A stretch of 64,000 nucleotides of DNA from the NCBI RefSeq assembly GCF_001591665.1, contig NZ_BCVI01000005.1:124001-188000 (forward strand). Direction: 5' to 3'. Shown piece after piece: positions 43,798-51,813 of the stretch (position 1 is the stretch's first letter; every line of letters starts with the position of its first letter). A program made the position numbers and the translations under genes. The stretch comes from Neobacillus soli NBRC 102451. GTDB lineage: Bacteria > Bacillota > Bacilli > Bacillales > Cytobacillaceae. The notes beneath the pieces are model-generated. The model had not been told where the DNA came from and searched no databases. It saw only the letters and a program-made list of their open reading frames with translations.

Positions 43798-43825
43798 AGT
43801 ATAAATAATAATTTAAAAATGTCAA
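43798..43825 (-). promoter_or_regulatory. Sigma-A promoter of lysP
   Basis: Minus strand TTGACA (43825-43820), 16 bases, TATACT (43803-43798), just upstream of the riboswitch. Confidence 0.82.
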
Positions 43826-43943
43826 TGGGTAAATTTGCAGACAATTGAATATTATTGTAAAAAACTATTAATTTTACAATGCGCTAGAGAATCTGTATTA
43901 TTTTTTAAAAGAAATGATATACAGGCAGCAGGAGGAAAATACG

Positions 43944-44759
43944 ATGCAGATTCTTGGATTAATACTTGGTTCCCTCATTGTAGTGGTTGGATTCAATCTA
44001 TTCTTAATTCCTCATCAGGTATTAAGCAGCGGACTTAGTGGAATTTCAATGATTTTTGGAATGATTACCCCAATTAACACTGGATTGGCAAATTTACTGT
44101 TAAACTTTCCGCTATTATTTATTGGGTATAAAATGCTTGGGAAAAAGTTTATCAGGAATTCAATTCTTTCCGTAGTTATTATCTCCCTAGGGCTTTATTT
44201 GGTTCCAGTCCATGAAATTGCAAAAGATACGATATTATCATCGATTTTTGGCGGTGCCTTAACGGGCCTTGGGGTAGGAATCGTGTTTCGGTGTTCGGGC
44301 TCAACAGGGGGATTTGATATTATCGGGATGATAGTATCAAGGAAACGTGATTTTCCAATCGGTACATTACTTTCGGGGATGAACGCAGTTGTAATTATTA
44401 TTAGCGGCTTTTTATTTAATTGGGATTCCGCACTTAATACATTAGTTTCCATTTATGTGACTGGTAAAGTGGTAGATGCGATCTATACAGACCATGCTAA
44501 ATTAACACTAATGATTATTACTGAAAAAGGCGACCAAATGAGAGAGCATTTGTTGACGAATTTGTATCGTGGCTTAACTATCATGGATGGAGTGGGCGGT
44601 TATTCGAATGACAAACGAAACGTTTTAATTACGGTGATTTCAAGGTACGAGCTGAATGAGGTGAAAAATCTCATAAGTGAGGTAGATCCAACTTCTTTTG
44701 TTAATATCACAGAAACGATTGAAGTAATGGGACTGTTTCACAGGCCAAGTCCACAATAG
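43944..44759 (+). CDS. YitT family membrane protein (copy 1)
   Basis: 271 residues: five to six helices (LGSLIVVVGFNLFLIPHQVLSSGLSGISMI) then the cytoplasmic DUF2179 domain (RGLTIMDGVGGYSNDKRNVLITVISRYEL, quoted in part). Motif RCSGSTGGFDIIG is conserved. ATG 43944 is set by AGGAGGAAAATACG. A second, distinct copy lies at 48931. Role of the family is unknown. Confidence 0.85.
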   Translation: MQILGLILGSLIVVVGFNLFLIPHQVLSSGLSGISMIFGMITPINTGLANLLLNFPLLFIGYKMLGKKFIRNSILSVVIISLGLYLVPVHEIAKDTILSSIFGGALTGLGVGIVFRCSGSTGGFDIIGMIVSRKRDFPIGTLLSGMNAVVIIISGFLFNWDSALNTLVSIYVTGKVVDAIYTDHAKLTLMIITEKGDQMREHLLTNLYRGLTIMDGVGGYSNDKRNVLITVISRYELNEVKNLISEVDPTSFVNITETIEVMGLFHRPSPQ

Positions 44760-44799
44760 AATAACCCCAGAAATGGGGTTATTCTTGTTTTTTTTCATG
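44760..44799 (+). terminator. Terminator after yitT copy 1
   Basis: AATAACCCC and GGGGTTATT with a six-base loop, then CTTG and eight T. Confidence 0.88.
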
Positions 44800-44806
44800 A
44801 ATATAG

Positions 44807-44836
44807 TTAACAAATAATTCAGAAATCTGATATACT
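44807..44836 (+). promoter_or_regulatory. Sigma-A promoter of the truncated MFS gene
   Basis: TTAACA, 18 bases, TATACT; start predicted near 44843. Confidence 0.62.
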
Positions 44837-44860
44837 AAAAAAATGAAATTGATCGTAATT

Positions 44861-44920
44861 GGAGGCAGTCAGATGTAAAAACCCTTACTTTTATAAATAA
44901 AATTTAATAAAAGTGAGGGT
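44861..44920 (+). promoter_or_regulatory. Start-stop leader ORF and RBS-sequestering hairpin
   Basis: GGAGG (44861) is seven bases before ATG TAA (44873-44878), a minimal ORF. It is followed at once by a 14-bp hairpin, ACCCTTACTTTTAT/ATAAAAGTGAGGGT (one mismatch), whose right arm contains the GAGGG binding site of the MFS gene. This is the classical layout of translation attenuation seen before antibiotic-resistance genes. Confidence 0.65.
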
Positions 44921-44925
44921 GCTAT

Positions 44926-45117
44926 ATGTCCAATTTTGTCGGAAAACAGACTTCCTTCCGGTTTCTTTGGTTTGGGCAGATGTTTGCCAATCTCGGAGAT
45001 ATTCTAAATGTGGTTTGTTTAATAAAATTGATTTTTGTTGGAACTGGTTCTGTTACCTATATGTCGCTTGTGCCGATTCTTATAAGCGGGATACTTATCC
45101 GATTTAAACATCATTGA
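44926..45117 (+). pseudogene. Truncated MFS transporter
   Basis: 63 codons remain. SFRFLWFGQMFANLGD matches the start of MFS efflux proteins of the MefA-like type (first helix and loop), followed by a second helix (VTYMSLVPILISGIL) and then IRFKHH and stop. The remaining ten helices are gone, so it cannot work as a transporter. The 5' regulatory region appears intact. Confidence 0.75.
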
Positions 45118-45173
45118 AAGGGAAATATCACTATAAACATATTAAAAATGAAGGAAGAAGGAGATTAGCAACA

Positions 45174-46142
45174 ATGCAGCCAATCATTTTAGGCATATTT
45201 GCCGCTTTTTTTTTCGCATTTACATTTGTCCTAAACCGCTCGATGGACCTAGCAGGAGGCAGCTGGATTTGGAGTGCCTCCTTAAGGTATTTCTTTATGG
45301 TTCCTTTTCTGTTCGTTATCGTGCTTGGTAGGAAAAATCTTAAACCGCTATTTGTGGAAATGAGAAAATCATTAGTGACATGGGTTCTTTGGAGCTCCAT
45401 TGGGTTCGGATTGTTTTATGCACCGATTTGTTTTTCTGCAGGCTTTGCCCCTGGATGGCTGATTGCCGCAACCTGGCAGATTACAATTATCTCTGGTTCC
45501 TTGCTAGCACCCCTTTTTTACGAAACAGTCATGACTGAAAAAGGACCCATCCACTTAAAAGGGAAAATTCCTGTCAAAGGTCTAGCCATGTCATTAATTA
45601 TTTTGCTAGGAATTATCTTAATGCAGTTGGAACAAGCCAATCATCTAACTATTACCGCTTTATCCTTTGGGGTATTACCAGTTGTCGTTGCATCGTTTGC
45701 CTATCCCTTAGGTAATCGAAAAATGATGGAGGTGTGCGGCGGCCGCCTTGATGTCTTTCAACGTGTTTTAGGGATGACAATCGCGAGCCTGCCTTTCTGG
45801 ATCTTATTATCTATTTATGGCCTTGTACATGAGGGACTGCCAAGTATCGGGCAAACCATCCAGTCGGGCCTTGTTGCCATTACATCTGGAGTGATAGCAA
45901 CGATTCTTTTCTTTAAAGCCACAGATCTTGTCAGAGGAAACATGCAAAAACTCGCCGCTGTTGAGGCAACACAATCAATGGAAGTTTTATTTGCCCTAAT
46001 AGGGGAGTTAGCCTTGTTAAATTCGGCATTCCCGACTGCTGTATCGTGGAGCGGTATGTTTTTGGTGATGTCTGGGATGTTACTTCACAGTTATATTTCA
46101 CATAAAAGAGAGATTCCAAATGGGAGAAAAGTAGGTGCCTAG
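45174..46142 (+). CDS. EmrE-type multidrug/DMT transporter
   Basis: 322 residues, ten helices, in the Multidrug resistance efflux transporter (EmrE, DMT superfamily) family: GIFAAFFFAFTFVLNRSMDL, GWLIAATWQITIISGSLLAP, and YPLGNRKMM. ATG 45174 follows GAAGGAG. It lies 56 bases behind the MFS remnant, and may have been in one unit with it. Substrate unknown. Confidence 0.82.
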   Translation: MQPIILGIFAAFFFAFTFVLNRSMDLAGGSWIWSASLRYFFMVPFLFVIVLGRKNLKPLFVEMRKSLVTWVLWSSIGFGLFYAPICFSAGFAPGWLIAATWQITIISGSLLAPLFYETVMTEKGPIHLKGKIPVKGLAMSLIILLGIILMQLEQANHLTITALSFGVLPVVVASFAYPLGNRKMMEVCGGRLDVFQRVLGMTIASLPFWILLSIYGLVHEGLPSIGQTIQSGLVAITSGVIATILFFKATDLVRGNMQKLAAVEATQSMEVLFALIGELALLNSAFPTAVSWSGMFLVMSGMLLHSYISHKREIPNGRKVGA

Positions 46143-46154
46143 CAAAAAAACGTG

Positions 46155-46190
46155 ATCCTTATCAATCTCCATTGATAAGGATTTTTTTCC
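46155..46190 (+). terminator. Terminator after the EmrE-like gene
   Basis: Perfect 12-bp stem ATCCTTATCAAT/ATTGATAAGGAT with a CTCC loop, followed by seven T. Confidence 0.93.
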
Positions 46191-46199
46191 TTAAAGTTA

Positions 46200-47060
46200 T
46201 TATCCAATTAGAAATGGAGTAAGTTTGTCGATTGCTTCTTGTATGAGTGCAGCATTTTTCTTATACATTGCCTTTGATTTTACACAATCTGTCTCAAGTG
46301 AAAATATCTCTAAATCCGCCTGAGTCTTTTTAAGTGTTGCCAATAAAAGCGGTCGTTGTGCGGGTGTTGGTACCTGAATTTGATCATCGTAAAGGTCAAC
46401 TGTGATCTCTCCATATGAATCCACTTGACCGAGAAAAACATTATCAAGTGTAACACCTAGTTTTTCTAATTCAGTATATAGCCAGCCTCTGCCCTTTCCA
46501 GACCACCTTAATGCTTCATCGATGATATTTCCATCCATAATAATCGTTTGCGGTTCTTTCTCATTCGCCATTTTCATTTGTAAATCTTTTGGTGTAAGTG
46601 GGCGATTTTCCTTTTTTAATAATGCACTCACATTTCCTCGAGTTTCCATTACGGCAAATTCAACGTCCGCTATTCTAAAAATATCTTTTTGCCGAAGCAA
46701 GGCTGATAACTCATCGATTGTATATCTTTCTTTCTTTAAATTTTCCTCTAATACCTTACCGTCTTTAATGATAACGGTTCCTTTCCCTTCGACCACATCG
46801 CGGAATTTTTTACTTTGCATTGAAAAATAATTAACAAAATAAGTAACCGCTCCAAATACAGCTATAGCCAATCCACCATGAAACATATTACTTTCCAGCC
46901 CTGTAACCACTTCACCTGCTATACTTCCAATTGTAATGCCACCAATGTACTCAAAGAAAGAAAGCTCTGAAATTTGTTTCTTTCCGAGTATTTTCGTGGT
47001 AATAAATAAAAGCAGTAAGAAGATTAATGACCTCATTATGATATAAGTCCATCCTGGCAT
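46200..47060 (-). CDS. 2Duf-like spore membrane protein (DUF421 plus DUF1657)
   Basis: 286 residues. Three N-terminal helices (IIMRSLIFLLLLFITTKILG) and a YetF-type DUF421 domain (GGITIGSIAGEVVTG, IIMDGNIIDEALRWSGKGRGWL in part). The C-terminal 50 residues (LLATLKKTQADLEIF...MYKKNAALIQEAIDKLTPFL) are a DUF1657 domain like the two small proteins upstream. This two-domain type corresponds to the 2Duf proteins of spoVA2mob operons, which raise spore heat resistance. GAGGTGA precedes ATG. No spoVA genes are present here. Confidence 0.82.
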   Translation of the reverse strand: MPGWTYIIMRSLIFLLLLFITTKILGKKQISELSFFEYIGGITIGSIAGEVVTGLESNMFHGGLAIAVFGAVTYFVNYFSMQSKKFRDVVEGKGTVIIKDGKVLEENLKKERYTIDELSALLRQKDIFRIADVEFAVMETRGNVSALLKKENRPLTPKDLQMKMANEKEPQTIIMDGNIIDEALRWSGKGRGWLYTELEKLGVTLDNVFLGQVDSYGEITVDLYDDQIQVPTPAQRPLLLATLKKTQADLEIFSLETDCVKSKAMYKKNAALIQEAIDKLTPFLIG

Positions 47061-47082
47061 TGTTTCTCACCTCAAAATATAA

Positions 47083-47286
47083 TCAAGCTTTAAATTGTGG
47101 TTCTTGTCGTTCAAGTTCTAAAACTCGGTATTGAAGATCTTTTTTTACATCTTCTATTGTTAACATTGTTTCATGGAAAATAACTTTTGATTCCTTATCG
47201 AGTGAATTTAACGCAAGGGAAGCGAGCTGTGCTTCGATTCCTTTAATTGATGATAGACATTGCTTGACGTTTGAAGCGATTGTCAC
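47083..47286 (-). CDS. DUF1657 small spore protein B
   Basis: 67 residues, helical hairpin; IASNVKQCLSSIKGIEAQLA and ESKVIFHETMLTIEDVKKDL are typical of DUF1657. GTG 47286 follows GGAAAGGAAG. Middle gene of the DUF1657-DUF1657-2Duf unit, 22 bases before the 2Duf-like gene. Confidence 0.85.
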   Translation of the reverse strand: MTIASNVKQCLSSIKGIEAQLASLALNSLDKESKVIFHETMLTIEDVKKDLQYRVLELERQEPQFKA

Positions 47287-47328
47287 ACGAATACTTCCTT
47301 TCCGCTTTTTTTTCTAAAATGAAAAAGG

Positions 47329-47348
47329 GGTTGGCAGAATCGCCAACC
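47329..47348 (-). terminator. Hairpin between the two DUF1657 genes
   Basis: Minus strand GGTTGGC, GATTCT, GCCAACC, then CCTTTTTC. It follows the first DUF1657 gene and may be a partial terminator, raising the first gene above the others. Confidence 0.65.
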
Positions 47349-47358
47349 TATAATTGCT

Positions 47359-47562
47359 TTATTGATTGTATTGCGGTTCTTCGGCTAAAATTTCTTGGAG
47401 GCGAGGTTCAAGGCTATCAAGAACAGATTGAGTTTGTTGGGCTGCTTGTTGATAAAGCGTTTTAGCATTTTGGTTATCTGTGGCTAGTGCAAAACCTTCA
47501 AAGCTTGCTTGAGCACTTTTTAATCCGGCTACTGCTTGTTTTACCTGTGTTCCTACTGTCAT
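47359..47562 (-). CDS. DUF1657 small spore protein A
   Basis: 67 residues: GTQVKQAVAGLKSAQASFEGFA and AKTLYQQAAQQTQSVLDSLE are the two DUF1657 helices (quoted in part). Rich in Gln and Ala. ATG 47562 follows TAGGAATTTTTA. First gene behind a forespore-type promoter. Confidence 0.87.
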   Translation of the reverse strand: MTVGTQVKQAVAGLKSAQASFEGFALATDNQNAKTLYQQAAQQTQSVLDSLEPRLQEILAEEPQYNQ

Positions 47563-47603
47563 TAAAAATTCCTACTTTCGTTTTAAGAATGAAATTACAA
47601 AAA

Positions 47604-47633
47604 TAGTATGTGGATAATTCAGTTGCTTATGTA
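47604..47633 (-). promoter_or_regulatory. Forespore (sigma-G/F) promoter of the DUF1657 operon
   Basis: Minus strand TACATA (47633-47628), 17 bases, CATACTA (47610-47604). The -10 is the sigma-G/sigma-F consensus, and it lies about 40 bases before the ATG. Confidence 0.72.
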
Positions 47634-47821
47634 TGATTATCCATCTATTTTGTCTGAAACTTTTTTCCAGTAATTTTAATACATGCCTTTTTGACTATTC
47701 TAATTGTTTAAGAAACTTTTTTGGAGAAATTACGTCAAATGTTTCAGTAATTGGTATTTATAAGGTAAAATTTAGAAAGAGTAAAGGAAAAAATACATAG
47801 AGGAAAAAGGGGGGAACCATT

Positions 47822-48427
47822 TTGATTTTAGTTAAGAGAAAAGAATCGGCAGAAGAAAATCATGTAATGTTAGTTGTCTATACAATCGTTTTGTACCTGA
47901 GCAGTCTGTTTGTACCATTTGTCGTAATTGCATCCTATCAGAGCACGTTTTATTTTTCACGTGCACAATGGTTTTTTTCAACACCATTTTCGGCGTATAT
48001 AACTTTTATGGGTGGCATGCTTTTTATTGCGGTAATACTGACTATCTATTTAATTTTTAGGGAGCGCTGGGAAGGGCCAAGGTTTAAATGGATAACAGGT
48101 ATTCTAATAATTGCTAGTATCCCTGCTTTTATCTTTAGCCTAACCAATTATTATTATTTGGATGAGGATGGCATCCACTATAATTCTTTAATGGGCTTAA
48201 AGGAAACGGAGTATAAATGGGAAGAAATCACCAAGGCCCAGAAAGTCTACAGAAACCACCAGGGCACAACTTCATTACTTCAATACAACTTTGAGATAGG
48301 TGACAGCGGGAAAGTAACGATTCCCTTCAATGATAAGCTGTCTGAACATAAATGGCAGCTTGAGGAAAAACTTAAAGAAAACAATATTCCCATGAAAGAT
48401 AATTATAAAAATCCAATTGTTGATTAA
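47822..48427 (+). CDS. Membrane protein with C-terminal PH-like domain
   Basis: 201 residues, three helices (about 17-38, 62-81, 93-112) then a 90-residue soluble tail (YYYLDEDGIHYNSLMGLKE, TEYKWEEITKAQKVYRNHQG) that resembles bacterial PH-like domains. TTG start with AAGGGGGG upstream. Family and role unknown. Confidence 0.68.
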   Translation: MILVKRKESAEENHVMLVVYTIVLYLSSLFVPFVVIASYQSTFYFSRAQWFFSTPFSAYITFMGGMLFIAVILTIYLIFRERWEGPRFKWITGILIIASIPAFIFSLTNYYYLDEDGIHYNSLMGLKETEYKWEEITKAQKVYRNHQGTTSLLQYNFEIGDSGKVTIPFNDKLSEHKWQLEEKLKENNIPMKDNYKNPIVD

Positions 48428-48431
48428 CGGT

Positions 48432-48462
48432 AGGTCTTCCCTTTAGCTGGAAGACCTTTTCC
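48432..48462 (+). terminator. Terminator after the PH-like protein gene
   Basis: AGGTCTTCC and GGAAGACCT with an eight-base loop; the T-run is short. Confidence 0.72.
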
Positions 48463-48640
48463 CTATTCCATAATACAGTTCGCCCAAACAATCCCTATTT
48501 TTAAAATACAAATGATCCCAAGTATTCATAATATTATCATATTTTTTGATGAATTCAAAAAATAGCATGGTATGGATGAATAGGCTTTGTATATTAACCA
48601 ATGTTTTTGGAAAAATAATTTTTGGAAAGGAGTTGACACC

Positions 48641-48793
48641 ATGGGTAAAAACAATAAGAAAAAAGAACCAACACTTGCACCCGGTCTGGATGACCAGGAA
48701 GAATTAGAACAAAGTGCTTCAGAAAAGGAAGTAGAGAGAGGGGAGTATACGAGTGTCACAACACTCTCCTTCGATGAGGTTGACCCTAGCTAG
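48641..48793 (+). CDS. Small acidic hydrophilic protein, 50 residues
   Basis: Charged and probably unfolded: GKNNKKKEPTLAPGLDDQEE, then TSVTTLSFDEVDPS. AAAGGAG precedes ATG 48641, and a terminator follows. It resembles other small Bacillus spore or stress proteins in composition but I cannot name a family. Confidence 0.62.
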   Translation: MGKNNKKKEPTLAPGLDDQEELEQSASEKEVERGEYTSVTTLSFDEVDPS

Positions 48794-48802
48794 GGTTATA
48801 AG

Positions 48803-48832
48803 ACTGCCTGAAAACATAGGCAGTTTTCATTT
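48803..48832 (+). terminator. Terminator after the small acidic protein gene
   Basis: ACTGCCT and AGGCAGT with an eight-base loop, followed by TTTCATTTT. Confidence 0.78.
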
Positions 48833-48930
48833 TGCAAAGAAGTTGTTAGAGGAATAAGAGCATATAAATATAAATAGGCGCCAAGATTCGATATACTATA
48901 ATTAGAAAACTTTTTGAAAGGGGCAAGATA

Positions 48931-49848
48931 ATGTCAGGAACGCAAGAAATCAATTTAATTCAACAGCAGGAAGAAATTATGGCGAAGATTCAGCATCGAA
49001 GATTGACGAAAAGAAAGATTTTTCAACGAATAGTATTAATAACAATTGGGGCCGCCTTGATGGCAGTGGGGCTTGAGATATTCCTTGTTCCCAATAATGT
49101 TATTGATGGTGGAATCACTGGAATTTCCATCATGCTTTCCTATCTTACAGGCTGGAAATTAGGAATATTCCTTTTTATCTTTAATATTCCTTTTATCTTT
49201 ATTGGCTACAAACAAATTGGTAAAACCTTCGCATTCTCCACTCTTTATGGAATAATCGTTCTTTCGATCGGAACTACTTTACTTCATCCAGTACCGGCGT
49301 TTACCCAAGATATTCTTCTCGCGACCGTTTTCGGTGGAATCGTACTAGGTATTGGAGTTGGTATGGTCATTAGGTACGGTGGGTCATTAGACGGTACCGA
49401 AATACTCGCCATTCTCTTTAATAACAAACTTCCTTTTTCGGTTGGCGAAATTATCATGTTCTTTAATCTCTTTATTCTTGGGTGTGCAGGGTTTGTGTTT
49501 ACATGGGATCGGGCGATGTATTCGCTTATTGCTTATTTTGTTGCTTACAAAACGATTGATATCACTATAACCGGCCTAGATGAATCCAAATCTGTTTGGA
49601 TAATTAGTGACAATGCGAGACAAATAGGTGATGCCATTATGAATCGCCTCGGCCGTGGTGTCACATATATCAACGGAGAAGGTGCCTATTCAGGTGATGA
49701 TAAAAAGGTTATTTTTTGCGTCATCAATCGTCTTGAAGAAGCAAAATTGAAGGAAATCGTTACCGAAAATGACGACAGTGCCTTTTTGGCCGTTGCAGAT
49801 ATTGCTGAAGTTCGCGGTGGGAGATTTAAGAAAAAAGACATTCATTAA
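48931..49848 (+). CDS. YitT family membrane protein (copy 2)
   Basis: 305 residues with a longer N-terminus than copy 1, five to six helices (GLEIFLVPNNVIDGGITGIS), RYGGSLDGTEILA and a DUF2179 domain (LGRGVTYINGEGAYSGDDKK). AAAGGGG upstream. Monocistronic. Function unknown. Confidence 0.86.
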   Translation: MSGTQEINLIQQQEEIMAKIQHRRLTKRKIFQRIVLITIGAALMAVGLEIFLVPNNVIDGGITGISIMLSYLTGWKLGIFLFIFNIPFIFIGYKQIGKTFAFSTLYGIIVLSIGTTLLHPVPAFTQDILLATVFGGIVLGIGVGMVIRYGGSLDGTEILAILFNNKLPFSVGEIIMFFNLFILGCAGFVFTWDRAMYSLIAYFVAYKTIDITITGLDESKSVWIISDNARQIGDAIMNRLGRGVTYINGEGAYSGDDKKVIFCVINRLEEAKLKEIVTENDDSAFLAVADIAEVRGGRFKKKDIH

Positions 49849-50064
49849 AGTCGGAAAACCTGCAGAAATTCTTTCGAATGAAATAAAAGCGAAAATAAGT
49901 ATTTGTCGATATTGGGTTGATTTACGAAAAGGTCATTGATATTTTTGTAAATATTGCACATTTTATGTCGTTTAATAAGGGAAAGACGCATTCATTTGAA
50001 AGATGTTTTGTCGTACTTTGCGCTTACCTAGGAAATAGTTTTCCGAAAGATAAGATATTTCCGA

Positions 50065-50097
50065 AAAAGATGGCAGATAATTCTGTCATCTTTTTCA
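50065..50097. terminator. Bidirectional terminator before csgA
   Basis: AAAAAGATGGCAGA and TCTGTCATCTTTTT with one mismatch; T-runs on both strands. It ends csgA on the minus strand. The 215 bases between it and the yitT stop hold no gene I can support. Confidence 0.82.
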
Positions 50098-50102
50098 TTC
50101 TT

Positions 50103-50354
50103 TTAAACCAATAGTTCATATACTTCATTAAGTTCATGTGCCCTTTTTTCGTCTTGTTCCTCTTTCGCGTAGTTAATTTCTCTAGGAAGCATGTGATTTA
50201 AAAAGTTAATTTCTTCTTGGTTTAAATCTCGAATAAAGGATTCTTCGGAAGTAAAGGTCCCTTTTGAAATCTTCCGGTATATATGCCTGCCCACCGAGTG
50301 CTCGTCTGTATAATTTGATAAAATTTCCCTAAGGTATCCTAATGTTTTATCCAT
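50103..50354 (-). CDS. csgA: Sigma-G-dependent spore protein CsgA
   Basis: 83 residues. The ends match B. subtilis CsgA closely: TLGYLREILSNY at the N-terminus and INYAKEEQDEKRAHELNEVYELL at the C-terminus (quoted in part), with LNQEEINFLNHMLPREI in the middle. Small forespore protein of unknown molecular role. GGTTAGGTG upstream of ATG and a forespore-like promoter. Confidence 0.92.
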   Translation of the reverse strand: MDKTLGYLREILSNYTDEHSVGRHIYRKISKGTFTSEESFIRDLNQEEINFLNHMLPREINYAKEEQDEKRAHELNEVYELLV

Positions 50355-50380
50355 CTTTTTTCACCTAACCTTTCAGCATT

Positions 50381-50410
50381 TATTTTTCGACGAAAGCTTA
50401 ATAATATTCA
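50381..50410 (-). promoter_or_regulatory. Possible sigma-G promoter of csgA
   Basis: Minus strand TGAATA (50410-50405), 17 bases, AAAAATA (50387-50381). The -35 is consensus; the -10 matches five of seven positions. Confidence 0.5.
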
Positions 50411-50439
50411 TCTAGATAGGCCAGGAAGGAATTTTAGGC

Positions 50440-50472
50440 AAAAAAAAAAGCAAGTATGAAAAACATACTTGC
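50440..50472 (-). terminator. Terminator of the 78-residue protein gene
   Basis: Minus strand GCAAGTATG, TTTTT, CATACTTGC, followed by ten T. Confidence 0.92.
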
Positions 50473-50473
50473 C

Positions 50474-50710
50474 TCACCAAAAGAAGAACGGAAAAGCAAC
50501 AAATGGGACAAAAAATGGTCTAATAAACGGTCTACGACCCCAGAAACCGTATCCGAAACCCTCGTTAGATACAGAAGAATCTACTTCTTCCATCTCAAGG
50601 CCTTCTTTTCTTACCTTGACAACTCGCGCCATTACCCATTTGCCTTCATTATTTTGAACCTTAATGACTTTTCCTTCTAGGTCACGTGCTTGTTCATAAT
50701 TTAGATTCAC
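50474..50710 (-). CDS. Small protein with aromatic C-terminus
   Basis: 78 residues. Residues 1-50 are a small soluble domain (EQARDLEGKVIKVQNNEGKW, then MARVVKVRKEGLEMEEV); the last 28 are rich in Gly, Phe, Pro, Trp and Arg (GFGYGFWGRRPFIRPFFVPF). Such tails occur on Bacillus spore-coat and membrane-associated small proteins. GTG 50710 has AGGAGG upstream. Function unknown. Confidence 0.68.
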   Translation of the reverse strand: MNLNYEQARDLEGKVIKVQNNEGKWVMARVVKVRKEGLEMEEVDSSVSNEGFGYGFWGRRPFIRPFFVPFVAFPFFFW

Positions 50711-50862
50711 TCGATATTCCTCCTTTTGCCTGTACTTGCTATAAAATATGTAAGGGAGACATTAGTTGCAAAGGCAAAAGTACTATATCTTGTCCTTTTT
50801 TTTTTGAAATCTGGATAATGGTCATCGTTTTGGGGTTAACAACCAGTGTTTTTTTATTGAGA

Positions 50863-50900
50863 AAGGCCCCATTTTATTCGATTAAGGAATAAGGGGCCTT
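50863..50900 (-). terminator. Terminator of the methyltransferase gene
   Basis: AAGGCCCC and GGGGCCTT enclose an inner TTATTC/GAATAA stem, 11 bases beyond the stop; on the minus strand it is followed by TTTCTC. Confidence 0.65.
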
Positions 50901-50910
50901 AAATAGATTA

Positions 50911-51621
50911 TTATTTTGTGCATGTAATAATTCGGTAGCTTAAAATATTCTGATACTTAAGGACAATATTCCCATGTTCATTCAAAATATGAAAAAGCTC
51001 TGGCTCAAAGTTACTTGAAAAGTTAAACTCCTGTGCGTGATTACCATGATCAAGGGATTGTTTCTGAATTTGCAGCTCTATATTTTGAAATTCTGTATCC
51101 GCTAATAATCTGTTCCAATCGCCCTCTAATAATAAGGAATCAACCGCGTAAAATTTCATAATTTCAGTTTCTTCTTTTAGACTAAGCCTCGTGTTAATCG
51201 TCATTTCATTTGCAATAAGGCGGCCGCCTTTTTTTAACACTCTGTAGAATTCCTTTAGTGCTTTTGGTTTGTTAACAAAAGCTAAAACAGATTCGGACAA
51301 AATATAGTCAAAAGTATTGTTTTCGAATGGAAGCTTTTCAATGGACCCCTGAAGTAACTGAATAGGGAGTTTTAGTTTCTTAAATCGTTCCCTTGCTTTT
51401 TCAATCATAATCGGATTAATCTCCAAACAGGTTACATTCGCATTATACTGCTGGCTTAAATAAGCTGCAGTTTGACCAGTGCCGCAGCCTGCATCCAAAA
51501 TCTTGGATTTGCTTGTAATTTTTTCTCCTGTCAGAATGTCTTTTGTTAATAGGATTCCACCGGGATGGGCTCCGCCAATACCAAACTTAGCCAAGAAATC
51601 AAAATAAGTTGGGCTTCCCAT
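50911..51621 (-). CDS. SAM-dependent methyltransferase
   Basis: 236 residues, class I fold: motif I ILDAGCGTGQTAAYL, VTCLEINPIMIEKAR (acidic loop), GSIEKLPFENNTFDYILSES (post-II) and FYRVLKKGGRLIANE (motif III). It belongs to the ubiE/menaquinone-like clade in general form. ATG 51621 with GAGGTGG upstream; the GTG codons at 51630 and 51627 overlap that site. Substrate unknown. Confidence 0.87.
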   Translation of the reverse strand: MGSPTYFDFLAKFGIGGAHPGGILLTKDILTGEKITSKSKILDAGCGTGQTAAYLSQQYNANVTCLEINPIMIEKARERFKKLKLPIQLLQGSIEKLPFENNTFDYILSESVLAFVNKPKALKEFYRVLKKGGRLIANEMTINTRLSLKEETEIMKFYAVDSLLLEGDWNRLLADTEFQNIELQIQKQSLDHGNHAQEFNFSSNFEPELFHILNEHGNIVLKYQNILSYRIITCTK

Positions 51622-51813
51622 AGACACCACCTCATTATCTTTTTTGCATTGTATGATAAGAAGGGGAGAGAGGTTCTTTTTTTCTATAAGTGCCCTTAAT
51701 TATCCGAGGTCCATAATTATATTATGTAAACAAGATTAGAAAAGAATCTCCCATCAACTACCACTATGATGAATCTCCTTTGCCTACTATACTTAGATGG
51801 GGGAGGGGATTAT

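Noticed and set aside
49917..50114. 65-codon ORF between yitT copy 2 and csgA
   Set aside because: Poor start context, runs through the terminator, A+T-driven composition and no family features.
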